Assembly (NCBI RefSeq): GCF_003932785.1
Contig: NZ_RQYT01000029.1
Location: forward strand, 1 to 36,602
Direction of reading: 5' to 3'
Length of the DNA: 36,602 nt
DNA from: Arachnia propionica
Lineage (GTDB): Bacteria; Actinomycetota; Actinomycetes; Propionibacteriales; Propionibacteriaceae
Part shown: in pieces, positions 24,928 through 32,695 of the stretch
Position numbering within the stretch: position 1 is the stretch's first letter
Layout of the letters: each line of letters starts with the position of its first letter
The notes under the pieces: model-generated
Seen by the model: only the letters and a program-made list of their open reading frames with translations
Told to the model about the DNA's origin: nothing
Databases searched by the model: none
Program-made: the position numbers and the translations under genes

Positions 24928-26235
24928 TTACGAAGATGGAGAACGGACACTCGTAGTACTGATAGGTACGTCGATCCGATCACGCGCCACGACGATGCCA
25001 TCTTTGACGATGTAGCATTCCACAAGGTGGTCACCTCGGAAGTTCGAATGCTCGAACCGCACACCGGATGCTGTGGAGTCAACAATCTGGCCACGGATGT
25101 TGTTGCGGCGCTCTGCCTCCGGACCACGGTTGAGGACCTTCCATTTCACCGTATACGGCTGTAGGACCGAACATTCAACCACCGCGAAGCGTAACTTCCT
25201 GTCGACCAGCAGCAGCGTCCCAGTGCGCAACATCTCCCGTAGTTTCATCGGTCGCCAACCATCTTGGGTCACGTCGCAGTCGATTGAGACAGTGTCCGAT
25301 ATCTCAACCGGGTAGTGGTCTTCGATGAACTCCTCCGTGTTCTTGAACGAGCGGGCATCGCGCGAGCTCTTCGCTAGCGGGACGGATGTGCCGAACACCT
25401 CGCGCCATGTGGCGGTGGCCGAGGAGGTGCCCTCGGCTTTCATGGCCTCGACACAGCGGTTGTAGGCCTTCTTGGCCTTGGGTTGGAACTTAGCCTTCAC
25501 GTCGACGCGCTGACAGCTACCGAGGGCCAAGTAATAATCCTTCTCCGGCTCGTTCTTGAGGAACTCGAAGAAGTCGCGTGCCATCCGATCGAATGAACCG
25601 ATACCCACAGCGTCAAAATCATGCGTCTGCTCGAAGAAGCGATAGACCAGCGTGTCGATGAGGAGACCTCCCATGACCACCCCGTTAGCGTTCTTCCAAG
25701 CGCGGGCCATCCTCGCGAGGTGACGCATGTTAGTGGACGTGCGTACGGTGCTCTCACGGGTGGCCCGAATCTCGTCACGGGGCTTGGTGATCCTCCAACT
25801 ATCAGACTTCGTATCAGGGTAGGAGAAACTACGGTCCACGTTGTCGAACGCTGGCTGGACATCGAACTTGAAGGCGTCGGCCGTAAACTGCACGCGAACA
25901 ACGCATTGGTCGACGCGGATGTCTGTTTTTGGGTACCGAGCCTTCAGATCGTCGCGGACTCGCTCAAGCATGCGACGAGGTCCGCCGTCGCCTGTGTACT
26001 CCCCACGGATACCTGGCGGCAGGATGTAGATCATGTCAAGGTCAGAAACCCCCTTGATCGCCGTATGCCGACCGAATGAACCGACCATGAGTTTGTAGTC
26101 ACTACAGCCATCCTTCCCGCGGAAGTCTTTGTTAAGCGCCTTGGCAATCTCATCTCGTCGGCTAGCGATCACCGAGGCCGTGTCGCCCAGCTTGAGAGCG
26201 CTCAGTAACCCGTCGAAAATCTCTCCCGTCTTCAT
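24928..26235 (-). CDS. CD-NTase (cGAS/DncV-like nucleotidyltransferase) with C-terminal AGS-C-like domain
   Basis: The 435-residue protein has the nucleotidyltransferase signature GSFGR (52-56) with DLD at Asp65/Asp67 and a third acidic residue Asp125 in FKFDVQPAF, so the metal-binding triad is complete. A helical C-lobe follows (about 165-300). The last 110 residues (RFAVVECSVLQPYTVKWKVL, then NRGPEAERRNNIRG) resemble the AGS-C sensor domain attached to SMODS-type synthases. Such enzymes make cyclic di- or trinucleotides on phage infection. The start overlaps the stop of the SLATT gene by one base (TAATG), so the pair is translationally coupled. No Cap2/Cap3 genes accompany it, which fits a minimal type I CBASS. 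The nucleotide product cannot be told from sequence. Confidence 0.92.
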   Translation of the reverse strand: MKTGEIFDGLLSALKLGDTASVIASRRDEIAKALNKDFRGKDGCSDYKLMVGSFGRHTAIKGVSDLDMIYILPPGIRGEYTGDGGPRRMLERVRDDLKARYPKTDIRVDQCVVRVQFTADAFKFDVQPAFDNVDRSFSYPDTKSDSWRITKPRDEIRATRESTVRTSTNMRHLARMARAWKNANGVVMGGLLIDTLVYRFFEQTHDFDAVGIGSFDRMARDFFEFLKNEPEKDYYLALGSCQRVDVKAKFQPKAKKAYNRCVEAMKAEGTSSATATWREVFGTSVPLAKSSRDARSFKNTEEFIEDHYPVEISDTVSIDCDVTQDGWRPMKLREMLRTGTLLLVDRKLRFAVVECSVLQPYTVKWKVLNRGPEAERRNNIRGQIVDSTASGVRFEHSNFRGDHLVECYIVKDGIVVARDRIDVPISTTSVRSPSS

Positions 26236-26831
26236 TACCGTTCCTCGTCCAGACCAAGACGAAGCGCTTCGGGGAGAAAAAGGTCAATTTCATGAGCCGT
26301 GAAAGTCATTTCCTCGTTGTTCTTCAGCCCATCCTTCGCAAGTGTGAAGGCTCTGTCTGAGGTGCGCGGGGCTGTGAAGTAGATGTCTCGCGCCAAGATC
26401 TGCAGTTCATCGCGGCGCTTCCGCGCATCCGAATCCGAGACCTCGCCCGACATCATGTCGGCGATCAGCGAGATGTAGGACTCTCGGATATCCCAGAGCT
26501 TGGAGGCTATGTCGCGATGGGCTGCCGAAGCCTCGTCGAATTTGAAGGTCTTCGCACCAAGGCTCATCCAACTAACCAAGAGCGCGCAGAAGGATGTGGC
26601 GAGGCTGGTCCAGGTTGAGTTGGCGAACAGTCCAAAGACGAGAGTCAGAAACGTGCCTGAGCTCAATGCAGTGAGTGCTATAAGGATGGCCTGCTGCCAC
26701 TTATACCTAAAGAAGCTGATGTTGGCTTGCTTCTCATGCGTCTTATGACTGTAGACCACCCGGCCAAACGACTCTCGGACTTGCGCAAGGAGCCTTTGAT
26801 CACACAAGGGACCATGTGAGGTGGGGTTCAT
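26235..26831 (-). CDS. SLATT-domain two-helix membrane effector
   Basis: The 198-residue protein has two adjacent membrane helices at about 48-70 (AILIALTALSSGTFLTLVFG) and 74-92 (TSLATSFCALLVSWMSLGA), flanked by helical cytoplasmic segments. Before them is QVRESFGRVVYSHKTHEKQA; after them FDEASAAHRDIASKLWDIRE. This is the SLATT layout (SMODS- and SLOG-associating 2TM effector), predicted to form a pore when a nucleotide signal is made. The ATG at 26831 (MNPTSHGPL) is preferred because AGGAG lies seven bases upstream; an in-frame ATG six codons earlier has no such site. It lies 78 bases downstream of ychF in the same direction and could share its transcript. The base composition is visibly lower in GC than in ychF. 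Confidence 0.85.
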   Translation of the reverse strand: MNPTSHGPLCDQRLLAQVRESFGRVVYSHKTHEKQANISFFRYKWQQAILIALTALSSGTFLTLVFGLFANSTWTSLATSFCALLVSWMSLGAKTFKFDEASAAHRDIASKLWDIRESYISLIADMMSGEVSDSDARKRRDELQILARDIYFTAPRTSDRAFTLAKDGLKNNEEMTFTAHEIDLFLPEALRLGLDEER

Positions 26832-26909
26832 CAAGGTACTCCTACTCATGCTCAGAGCTCACGCTCGACCCAGCATCCGTAATCTCGTCATCTACTTCTT
26901 ACCACCAGA

Positions 26910-26930
26910 TCACACGTTGAAGCGGAACTC
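26910..26930 (-). other. Probable attachment site: the 3' end of ychF
   Basis: The last six codons and stop of ychF are the third member of the 21-bp direct-repeat set. The gene remains intact here, as expected when an element integrates into a conserved 3' end and restores it. Confidence 0.7.
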
Positions 26931-27983
26931 AACCACGTCGCCGTCGGCCATGACGTAGTCCTTGCCCTCGAGGCGCAGCTTGCCCGCCGCCTTGGCCGCC
27001 GCCTCGGAGCCCGCTTCGACGAGGTCGTCGAAGCTCACGACCTGGGCCTTGATGAAGCCCTTCTGGAAGTCGGTGTGGATGACGCCCGCCGCCTCGGGTG
27101 CCGTCGCCCCCTGCGGGATCGTCCAGGCCCTGGCCTCCTTCGGCCCCGCTGTGAGGTAGGACTGCAGGCCGAGGGTCGCGTAGCCGACGCGCGCCAGGAC
27201 GTCGAGGCCCGGCTCCTCCACCCCCATCTCCTCGAGGAAGGCACGCCCCTCCTCCTCGTCCATCTCCACCAGCTCCGACTCGAACTTCGCGTCGAGGAAG
27301 ATGGCCTCCGCCGGGGCCACCACCTCGCGCATCCGCGCCTTGAGGTCCTCGTCCGCCAACTCGTCCTGGTCGCAGTTGAAGACGTAGATGAACGGCTTGG
27401 CGGTCAGGAGGAACAGGTCCTTGAGGTGCTCCTGCTCCAGGCCCGCACCGTGGATGCGACGCCCGGACTCCAGCACCTCGACGGCGGCCTTCATCGCGGC
27501 AAGCTTCGGCTGCGACTCCTTCTTGATCCGCGCCTCCTTCTCCACGCGCGGCAGCGCCTTCTCCAGGGTCTGGAGGTCGGCGAGGATCAGCTCGGTGGTG
27601 ATGGTGTCGATGTCCCCCGCCGGGTCCACCTTCCCGTCGACGTGGGTGACGTCCTCGTCCTCGAACACCCGGGTCACCTGGCAGATCGCGTCGGCCTCAC
27701 GGATGTTCGCGAGGAACGCGTTGCCCATGCCCTCACCCTTCGACGCGCCCCGCACGATCCCCGCGATGTCCACGAAGCTCACGGTGGCGGGCAGGATGCG
27801 CTCCGACTTGAAGATCCCCGCCAGCACCGGCAGCCGCGGGTCGGGCACCCCGACGACGCCGACGTTCGGCTCGATCGTCGCGAACGGGTAGTTGGCCGCC
27901 AGCACGTTGTTGCGGGTCAGCGCGTTGAACAGGGTCGACTTGCCGGCGTTCGGGAGGCCGACGATTCCAATGGTGAGAGCCAC
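26910..27983 (-). CDS. ychF: Redox-regulated ATPase YchF (OLA1 family)
   Basis: The 357-residue protein has the G1 loop GLPNAGKST (residues 9-17), ANYPFATIEPNVGVV as switch I, VDIAGIVRGASKGEGMGNAFL as G3/switch II, an atypical G4 (FNCDQDE) as in ATP-preferring YchF, and the C-terminal TGS domain ending DGDVVEFRFNV. It is a conserved ribosome-associated ATPase implicated in translation and stress responses. The start is GTG at 27983 (MALTIGIVG). The longer frame upstream would be abnormal for the family. No Shine-Dalgarno sequence precedes it; TAGAAT lies eight bases upstream, so the mRNA is probably leaderless. Its 3' end is the duplicated attachment-like site. Confidence 0.97.
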   Translation of the reverse strand: MALTIGIVGLPNAGKSTLFNALTRNNVLAANYPFATIEPNVGVVGVPDPRLPVLAGIFKSERILPATVSFVDIAGIVRGASKGEGMGNAFLANIREADAICQVTRVFEDEDVTHVDGKVDPAGDIDTITTELILADLQTLEKALPRVEKEARIKKESQPKLAAMKAAVEVLESGRRIHGAGLEQEHLKDLFLLTAKPFIYVFNCDQDELADEDLKARMREVVAPAEAIFLDAKFESELVEMDEEEGRAFLEEMGVEEPGLDVLARVGYATLGLQSYLTAGPKEARAWTIPQGATAPEAAGVIHTDFQKGFIKAQVVSFDDLVEAGSEAAAKAAGKLRLEGKDYVMADGDVVEFRFNV

Positions 27984-27991
27984 GAGGGGGC

Positions 27992-27997
27992 ATTCTA
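27992..27997 (-). promoter_or_regulatory. -10 element of a probable leaderless ychF promoter
   Basis: TAGAAT (minus strand, 27997-27992) matches TATAAT at five of six positions and is followed after eight bases by the GTG start. No good -35 is visible 16-18 bases upstream. Confidence 0.5.
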
Positions 27998-28157
27998 CGG
28001 CACTGGCCCCGCACCCGCCCCCGACGCCGCCATCGGGACACATTTACGCTCGACTTGCGTTACCCAATTCCTCTGGGTTAGGGTTACCTCAGTGAACGAC
28101 GGAAGTCGGGAGCAGGTGTTCAGGACCACCGCACGCGCGCTATGCCACAAGCGCCCC

Positions 28158-28211
28158 GCAGGCCCGCCGCGCCGCCCTTTCTCTCCTTGGGGCGGCACCC
28201 GGCGGGCCTGC
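28158..28211 (-). terminator. Terminator hairpin after apeB
   Basis: GCAGGCCCGCCG (28158-28169) and CGGCGGGCCTGC (28200-28211) pair perfectly, with an inner GCCGCCC/GGGCGGC stem (28171-28177 with 28190-28196). It follows the apeB stop by 20 bases on the minus strand. Confidence 0.75.
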
Positions 28212-28231
28212 ACTTCGTTGCGTCGGGGTCA

Positions 28232-29494
28232 TCAACCCGCCAGGTAGGCGCGCAATGCGCGGCTGAGATGGTGAGGGTCATCCGCCCCGCACAGTTCCCT
28301 GGCCGAGTGCATCGACAGCAGCCCGATGCCGACGTCGACGGTCGTGAGTCCGAGCCGCGTCGCCGTGATCGGCCCGATCGTGGACCCGCACGGCATCGCG
28401 TTGTTCGACACGAACGTCTGGTGCGGGATCCCGGCCCGCTCGCAAGCCTGCACCCAGATCGCCTCCCCGTGCGCGTCGGTTGCGTACCGCTGGTTGGCGT
28501 TGACCTTCAGCATCGGCCCCGCATTGGGCCGCAGATCGACGCGGGGGTCGTGGTGCTGCTGGTGGTTCGGGTGGACGAGGTGCCCCGCATCGGCGGAGAT
28601 GCACGACCCCCGCGCCACGAGGGCCTTGAACCCATCCACCCCGAGTCCGGCGACCGCAGCGATGCGTTCCAGCACATCTGCGAGGAACGGCCCCGCCGCC
28701 CCCGTCGAGGTCTCCGAACCCACCTCCTCGTGGTCGAAGGTGGCGTAGACGACGAGGTCGTCGCCGTCGCCGATGTCCTCGATGGCGGCCAGACCCGCGT
28801 GGGTGCTCGACAGGTTGTCGAGCCGCCCCGAGGCGAACAGCTCCCCGGTGAGGCCGAGCCGTGACGGGGCCTGCGAGTCGAAGGTGAACAGGTCGTGGCC
28901 GATGACGTCCTCCGGCCGGATCCCGGCCTGCTCGGCGAGGGCCGCCAGCACGCCGTGCGAGGTCTCCAGGCCGACGACGGGCTGCATGTGGGCCTGCCGG
29001 TCGAGTTTCAACCCGTCGTTGACGCCACGGTCGAGGTGGATCGCGAGCTGCGGCACCCGCGCGATCCCGGCGAGCCGCACCAGGTGCGTCACCCCGTCAC
29101 GGGTCACGAGCCGCCCCGCGATGCCGAGATCCCGGTCGAGCCACGAGTTGATGAGCATCCCGCCGTAGATCTCCACGGCGACCTGCTGCCAGCCGCGAAC
29201 GGCGAAGTCGACGTCCGGCTTGACCTTGAAGGCCGGGGAGTCCGTGTGTGCGCCGACGACGCGCAGTCCGGTGCCGCGGTCGATGCGTTCCGGCTGCCGC
29301 CACGCGATCACCGCTCCCCCACGCACGACGAAGAACCGGCCCGCCCCGGCCGGGAAGGCCCCCTTCTCGTCGACCTGCGTGAAACCCGCCGTCGTCAGCC
29401 GGGAAGCGACGGTGTGGGCGGCGTGGAAGCTGGTGGGCGAGTCGAGAACGAACTGGGCGAGATCGTCGAGATGCGATGCGGAATCGGTGAACAT
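28232..29494 (-). CDS. apeB: M18 family aspartyl aminopeptidase
   Basis: The 420-residue metallopeptidase has the M18 zinc-ligand pattern: GAHTDSP (His83, Asp85), GRLDNLSS with the bridging Asp, DHEEVGSETSTGA with the catalytic and ligand glutamates, and a late histidine in GLLSMHSARE. It removes N-terminal acidic residues from peptides in the cytoplasm, usually as a dodecamer. The ATG at 29494 (MFTDSASHLDDLAQF) gives the normal family length; the in-frame extension upstream overlaps the next gene. It starts 22 bases after the stop of the PH-like membrane protein gene upstream. Confidence 0.95.
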   Translation of the reverse strand: MFTDSASHLDDLAQFVLDSPTSFHAAHTVASRLTTAGFTQVDEKGAFPAGAGRFFVVRGGAVIAWRQPERIDRGTGLRVVGAHTDSPAFKVKPDVDFAVRGWQQVAVEIYGGMLINSWLDRDLGIAGRLVTRDGVTHLVRLAGIARVPQLAIHLDRGVNDGLKLDRQAHMQPVVGLETSHGVLAALAEQAGIRPEDVIGHDLFTFDSQAPSRLGLTGELFASGRLDNLSSTHAGLAAIEDIGDGDDLVVYATFDHEEVGSETSTGAAGPFLADVLERIAAVAGLGVDGFKALVARGSCISADAGHLVHPNHQQHHDPRVDLRPNAGPMLKVNANQRYATDAHGEAIWVQACERAGIPHQTFVSNNAMPCGSTIGPITATRLGLTTVDVGIGLLSMHSARELCGADDPHHLSRALRAYLAG

Positions 29495-29516
29495 GGCTCC
29501 ATTCAACCAGCCGCAG

Positions 29517-30737
29517 TCACTGCCACCACCGTCGCAACCCATCGAGACGGCACAACATCTCGACGACCTCCGGGGCACGCCTGTCTCCCGGAACCAGCGC
29601 CCCCGGGAGCACCCGGGTGCGCCCCGAATCCTCCACGACAACCACCTGCCGACTCCGAAGCATCGTGTGCATGGAGCTCTCGCCCACCCTCGTGAGCTGT
29701 CCCCGGCACCACACCGCGAAGCCACGCACCCGGTGCCAGGGAATGGTCCGACGCCAGAACACCCGCGAGATGTGGACCCCGTCGTCGCCGATGCGGGTCT
29801 CCCCGAAGAGGAGGCTGATCAGGAACACCACCACACCCAGGCTGCCCCCGGCGACGATCAGGAACCAGATCATGAGGGCGGTGGGAAACCCGGGGAACCC
29901 CTTGTCCACGGCGAGGAGGATCCCTGCCATGTGGCCGAGCACCCCGGTCACCAGGAAGATGACCATCGTGCAGAGCGCCTTGAACCACACAGGTGTCCGG
30001 AACACCTGCTCGCTCCCTGCGGACAACGGGATGCGGTCGGCGTCATGACGACGCACGACCTCACTGACGTCAAGGGGCTGTCCCGACGCGATGCCGAGCA
30101 CTGCACCGTCGGGCAGCACCGCCACGTGACGTCCTGGCCTGAGCGGCGCGAACCGGTACCCGAGATGATCGACGGCGCTGCCGTCCGCCGGCCAGCCGCG
30201 CCCCCGGTGCACCACGGACTCGTCGATGGCCATGAAGGCCGTTCCCTGCCCGGTCGAGATCCGCTGGCCGATCACCTGGGCGGCCGCGTACGCCTCCTCC
30301 TGTCCCGCCTCGGGCGGCAGGATCAGGGCCAGGGTCTCGACCTTCTTCGTGAGGTAGTCCAAGGAGTCGATGATGATCCCCAGATCGGCCTGCCACCACA
30401 GGGCCCCACCCGCCATGAACTCGGCATGGCTGCGACGAACCCGCCTCCGCTGCATGACGGCGGGGACGACGATCCCGAGCAGGCAGCCGACGGCGGTCAA
30501 GGAGCTCACCACCGCGATGATCAGCATCGGCGGCGTCGCGAAGGAGAACCGGCCACCCGCCGCGGAGAGGATCAGGATCACCGGCACCCACATCGCGCCG
30601 GCGGCCAGGGAGGACAGCACGAAACCGATCCACAGGATCACCAGCCGACCACGCGGACGACGCCGGTCCCGCGCATTCCTCATGAAGAAACCACGATCCT
30701 GCACCTGGGTGTTCAGTTCTCCCGGATTCGATCCCAT
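29517..30737 (-). CDS. Membrane protein with C-terminal PH-like domain, paralog of 31380-32621
   Basis: The 406-residue protein has an N-terminal DRGFFMRNARDRRRPRGR segment, two helix pairs (about 33-85, and a second around 250-310), a central soluble domain (WWQADLGIIIDSLDYLTKKV; RHVAVLPDGAVLGI), and a C-terminal region with ISRVFWRRTIPWHRVRGFAV that resembles bacterial PH domains. It aligns along its length with the protein at 31380-32621. The ATG at 30737 follows GGATGAGGCC, a leader also found before the paralog's ATG. The function is unknown; PH-like membrane proteins of this kind are often envelope proteins. The gene pair probably arose by duplication around the ICMT-like gene. Confidence 0.78.
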   Translation of the reverse strand: MGSNPGELNTQVQDRGFFMRNARDRRRPRGRLVILWIGFVLSSLAAGAMWVPVILILSAAGGRFSFATPPMLIIAVVSSLTAVGCLLGIVVPAVMQRRRVRRSHAEFMAGGALWWQADLGIIIDSLDYLTKKVETLALILPPEAGQEEAYAAAQVIGQRISTGQGTAFMAIDESVVHRGRGWPADGSAVDHLGYRFAPLRPGRHVAVLPDGAVLGIASGQPLDVSEVVRRHDADRIPLSAGSEQVFRTPVWFKALCTMVIFLVTGVLGHMAGILLAVDKGFPGFPTALMIWFLIVAGGSLGVVVFLISLLFGETRIGDDGVHISRVFWRRTIPWHRVRGFAVWCRGQLTRVGESSMHTMLRSRQVVVVEDSGRTRVLPGALVPGDRRAPEVVEMLCRLDGLRRWWQ

Positions 30738-30792
30738 GGCCTCATCCTTCACGAGGGTGGGGTCATTCCACGAGACATCTGAGGTACAGCCG

Positions 30793-31284
30793 TCACCTGC
30801 GCCCCGTCGCTCTGATGGCGGCAGCAAGGAGCTTCCGCACCGAATGGGTGTTCACCCAGCGTGGCACCTCACGTCGATACTGCTCGAAGTCGTCCGCGAA
30901 GGCCTCGGCCAGTGCCGCTTCCTCCTCCGGGATCTGGAGACGATCGATGACCAGGCCGAACGCTGCAGCCGGGAGAAGTGCGACGGCCGACCTGCGGAGC
31001 AGGGCGTGAGCGACCAGTGCACTCGTCATCCCGACGTACATCGGATTGCGGGTCACCTGGTTCGGCCCACTGGTCACCAAGGACCTCACAGCGCCGACAT
31101 CGACCGGATCAACGGTGGTGCGCTGTGCCCGAAACCTGAGGACGCTGCCGCCGATCAGCCACGCTGCCGCGGCCCACCATGGTGTGCTCGCCGCAGCTGA
31201 GCCCCAGGTGCCCTTCTGCCCTCTGCAGATCCCGTGCTGCACTGTGGCCGCAGCCAGCAGCAGCACCACCGGGGGAATCCTCAC
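30793..31284 (-). CDS. Isoprenylcysteine carboxyl methyltransferase (ICMT)-like membrane protein
   Basis: The 163-residue membrane protein has about four hydrophobic segments and the ICMT/phospholipid methyltransferase signature: GPNQVTRNPMYVGM, a histidine in SALVAHALL, then IPEEEAALAEAFADDFEQYRREVPRW. The last block matches the conserved EE...F...Y...VPRW motif that helps bind SAM. These bacterial proteins methylate lipid or small-molecule substrates that are mostly unknown. The start is GTG at 31284. It lies between the two paralogous PH-like proteins on the same strand with gaps of 95 and 55 bases, suggesting one transcript. Confidence 0.85.
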   Translation of the reverse strand: MRIPPVVLLLAAATVQHGICRGQKGTWGSAAASTPWWAAAAWLIGGSVLRFRAQRTTVDPVDVGAVRSLVTSGPNQVTRNPMYVGMTSALVAHALLRRSAVALLPAAAFGLVIDRLQIPEEEAALAEAFADDFEQYRREVPRWVNTHSVRKLLAAAIRATGRR

Positions 31285-31379
31285 AGTCCACTCCTGTCAC
31301 CAAGAACCGGTCCACTCTCGCAGAGTATCCACCATCCCACAAACCCGCGTCATGGGATCGTCGGGTCCGCTGCGGAGGA

Positions 31380-32621
31380 TCACTGCCGAGCACGTCGGAA
31401 CTCATCGAGCTGGCACAGTCGCTCAACGACCCATTGAGGCCGCGCCTGTCGTCGGCGACTCCGGTACTCCAGTCCCGACAACCTCCTGGCCCGACCGCTC
31501 CGATCGACCACGACGATCTGGTACAGGTAGCCAACGTTCCCGTGGTGCTCCGAGCCCCAGTTGGACTCATTCGACCGATCACTCGTCCCGCTGCGCATCA
31601 CGCCGAAACCCCGTACCTGGTTCCACGGCAGCGACCATCGATGCAGCGGGCTCATCATGTGGATCCCCTCGGTGGCGACGAGGGTCTTGGCGAACAAGCT
31701 GTTCAGCACGTACACCAGCAAGGGGATCAGGGCCGCGGGTATGGTCCAGGAAATGACCCGGAAGAACACGCCGGAGGATGTGCTGAACGAGCGCCACAGG
31801 CTGTGGCTGCCAAAGGCCATGAAAGCGATGCAGACCAGGACCGCCAGCTTGGCCAGGACGGACTGACGGAAGACCATCTCGCCACCGGAGCACCTGAACT
31901 GTGGCTTCCTGCCCTGCTCCTGCACGATCCCGCTGACGTCCAGCGGCTCTCCAACCCCCGGGTCGATGCCGAGAGCCGCACCGTCGGGCAGCACCGCAAC
32001 GTAGCGTCCCGGGCCCATCGGGGCGAACCGGTGCCCGAGGTCGTCAACCCCGACCCCATGCCTCGGCCAGTCCCGTCCGGTCTGCACCAGGGTGCTCTCG
32101 ACGGCCATGAAGGACGTCCCTCGGGCCGCTGCGATCCGTTGCCCGATCACCGCTGCCGCCTGCTGTGCCTGATCCTCTGACGCGTCGAGCGGCAGGATCA
32201 GTCCCAGCATGGCTACCTGCTTCGACTCGTTGTCCACCGCATCGATGACGATCCCGAGATCGGCCTGCCAGCACAGTTCACCCCCTTCCTGGAAGGCAAC
32301 GTAATCGCCACGCCTCCAGAACAGACGCCCGATGGCCGGTACCACGAGCACGAGCAGGCAGATGACGGAGACGATGCCAAGGAGCAACATCCCGAACAGC
32401 AGCGACACCCCCGTGTCGAAGTACGCGTTCCCCTTCGGTCCCGAGTTGTTCGGAAGGTCCCGCAGCATCAGGTGCAGCGCGACCGCTCCCGAAAGGGACA
32501 GCAGGAACAGGACCGCCGACACCACGACGGTGGTTCGGGAACGTCTCCGTCTGCCCACGTGCCGCTTGAAGAAGCCGGGATCACGCAGTTGGGTGAGCAG
32601 GTGGTCCGCGTTCGGGTCCAT
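31380..32621 (-). CDS. Membrane protein with C-terminal PH-like domain, paralog of 29517-30737
   Basis: The 413-residue protein shares a full-length pattern with 29517-30737: LRDPGFFKRHVGRRRRSR at the start, paired helices (about 35-55 and 77-100), the central CWQADLGIVIDAVDNESKQV and RYVAVLPDGAALGI segments, a second helix pair (about 262-325), and LHRWSLPWNQVRGFGVM as the PH-like strand region. I chose the ATG at 32621 (MDPNADHL) because it aligns with the paralog's start and is preceded by the same GTGAAGAATGGGGCC-type leader; a Met seven codons upstream is less likely. The function is unknown. It is divergent from rmuC, with 74 bases between the starts. Confidence 0.78.
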   Translation of the reverse strand: MDPNADHLLTQLRDPGFFKRHVGRRRRSRTTVVVSAVLFLLSLSGAVALHLMLRDLPNNSGPKGNAYFDTGVSLLFGMLLLGIVSVICLLVLVVPAIGRLFWRRGDYVAFQEGGELCWQADLGIVIDAVDNESKQVAMLGLILPLDASEDQAQQAAAVIGQRIAAARGTSFMAVESTLVQTGRDWPRHGVGVDDLGHRFAPMGPGRYVAVLPDGAALGIDPGVGEPLDVSGIVQEQGRKPQFRCSGGEMVFRQSVLAKLAVLVCIAFMAFGSHSLWRSFSTSSGVFFRVISWTIPAALIPLLVYVLNSLFAKTLVATEGIHMMSPLHRWSLPWNQVRGFGVMRSGTSDRSNESNWGSEHHGNVGYLYQIVVVDRSGRARRLSGLEYRSRRRQARPQWVVERLCQLDEFRRARQ

Positions 32622-32695
32622 GGCCCCATTCTTCACACCCATGGGTTCACCCCTGTCGTGAAAAAAATGTCAGACCCACCTGCAACCCTTGGACC

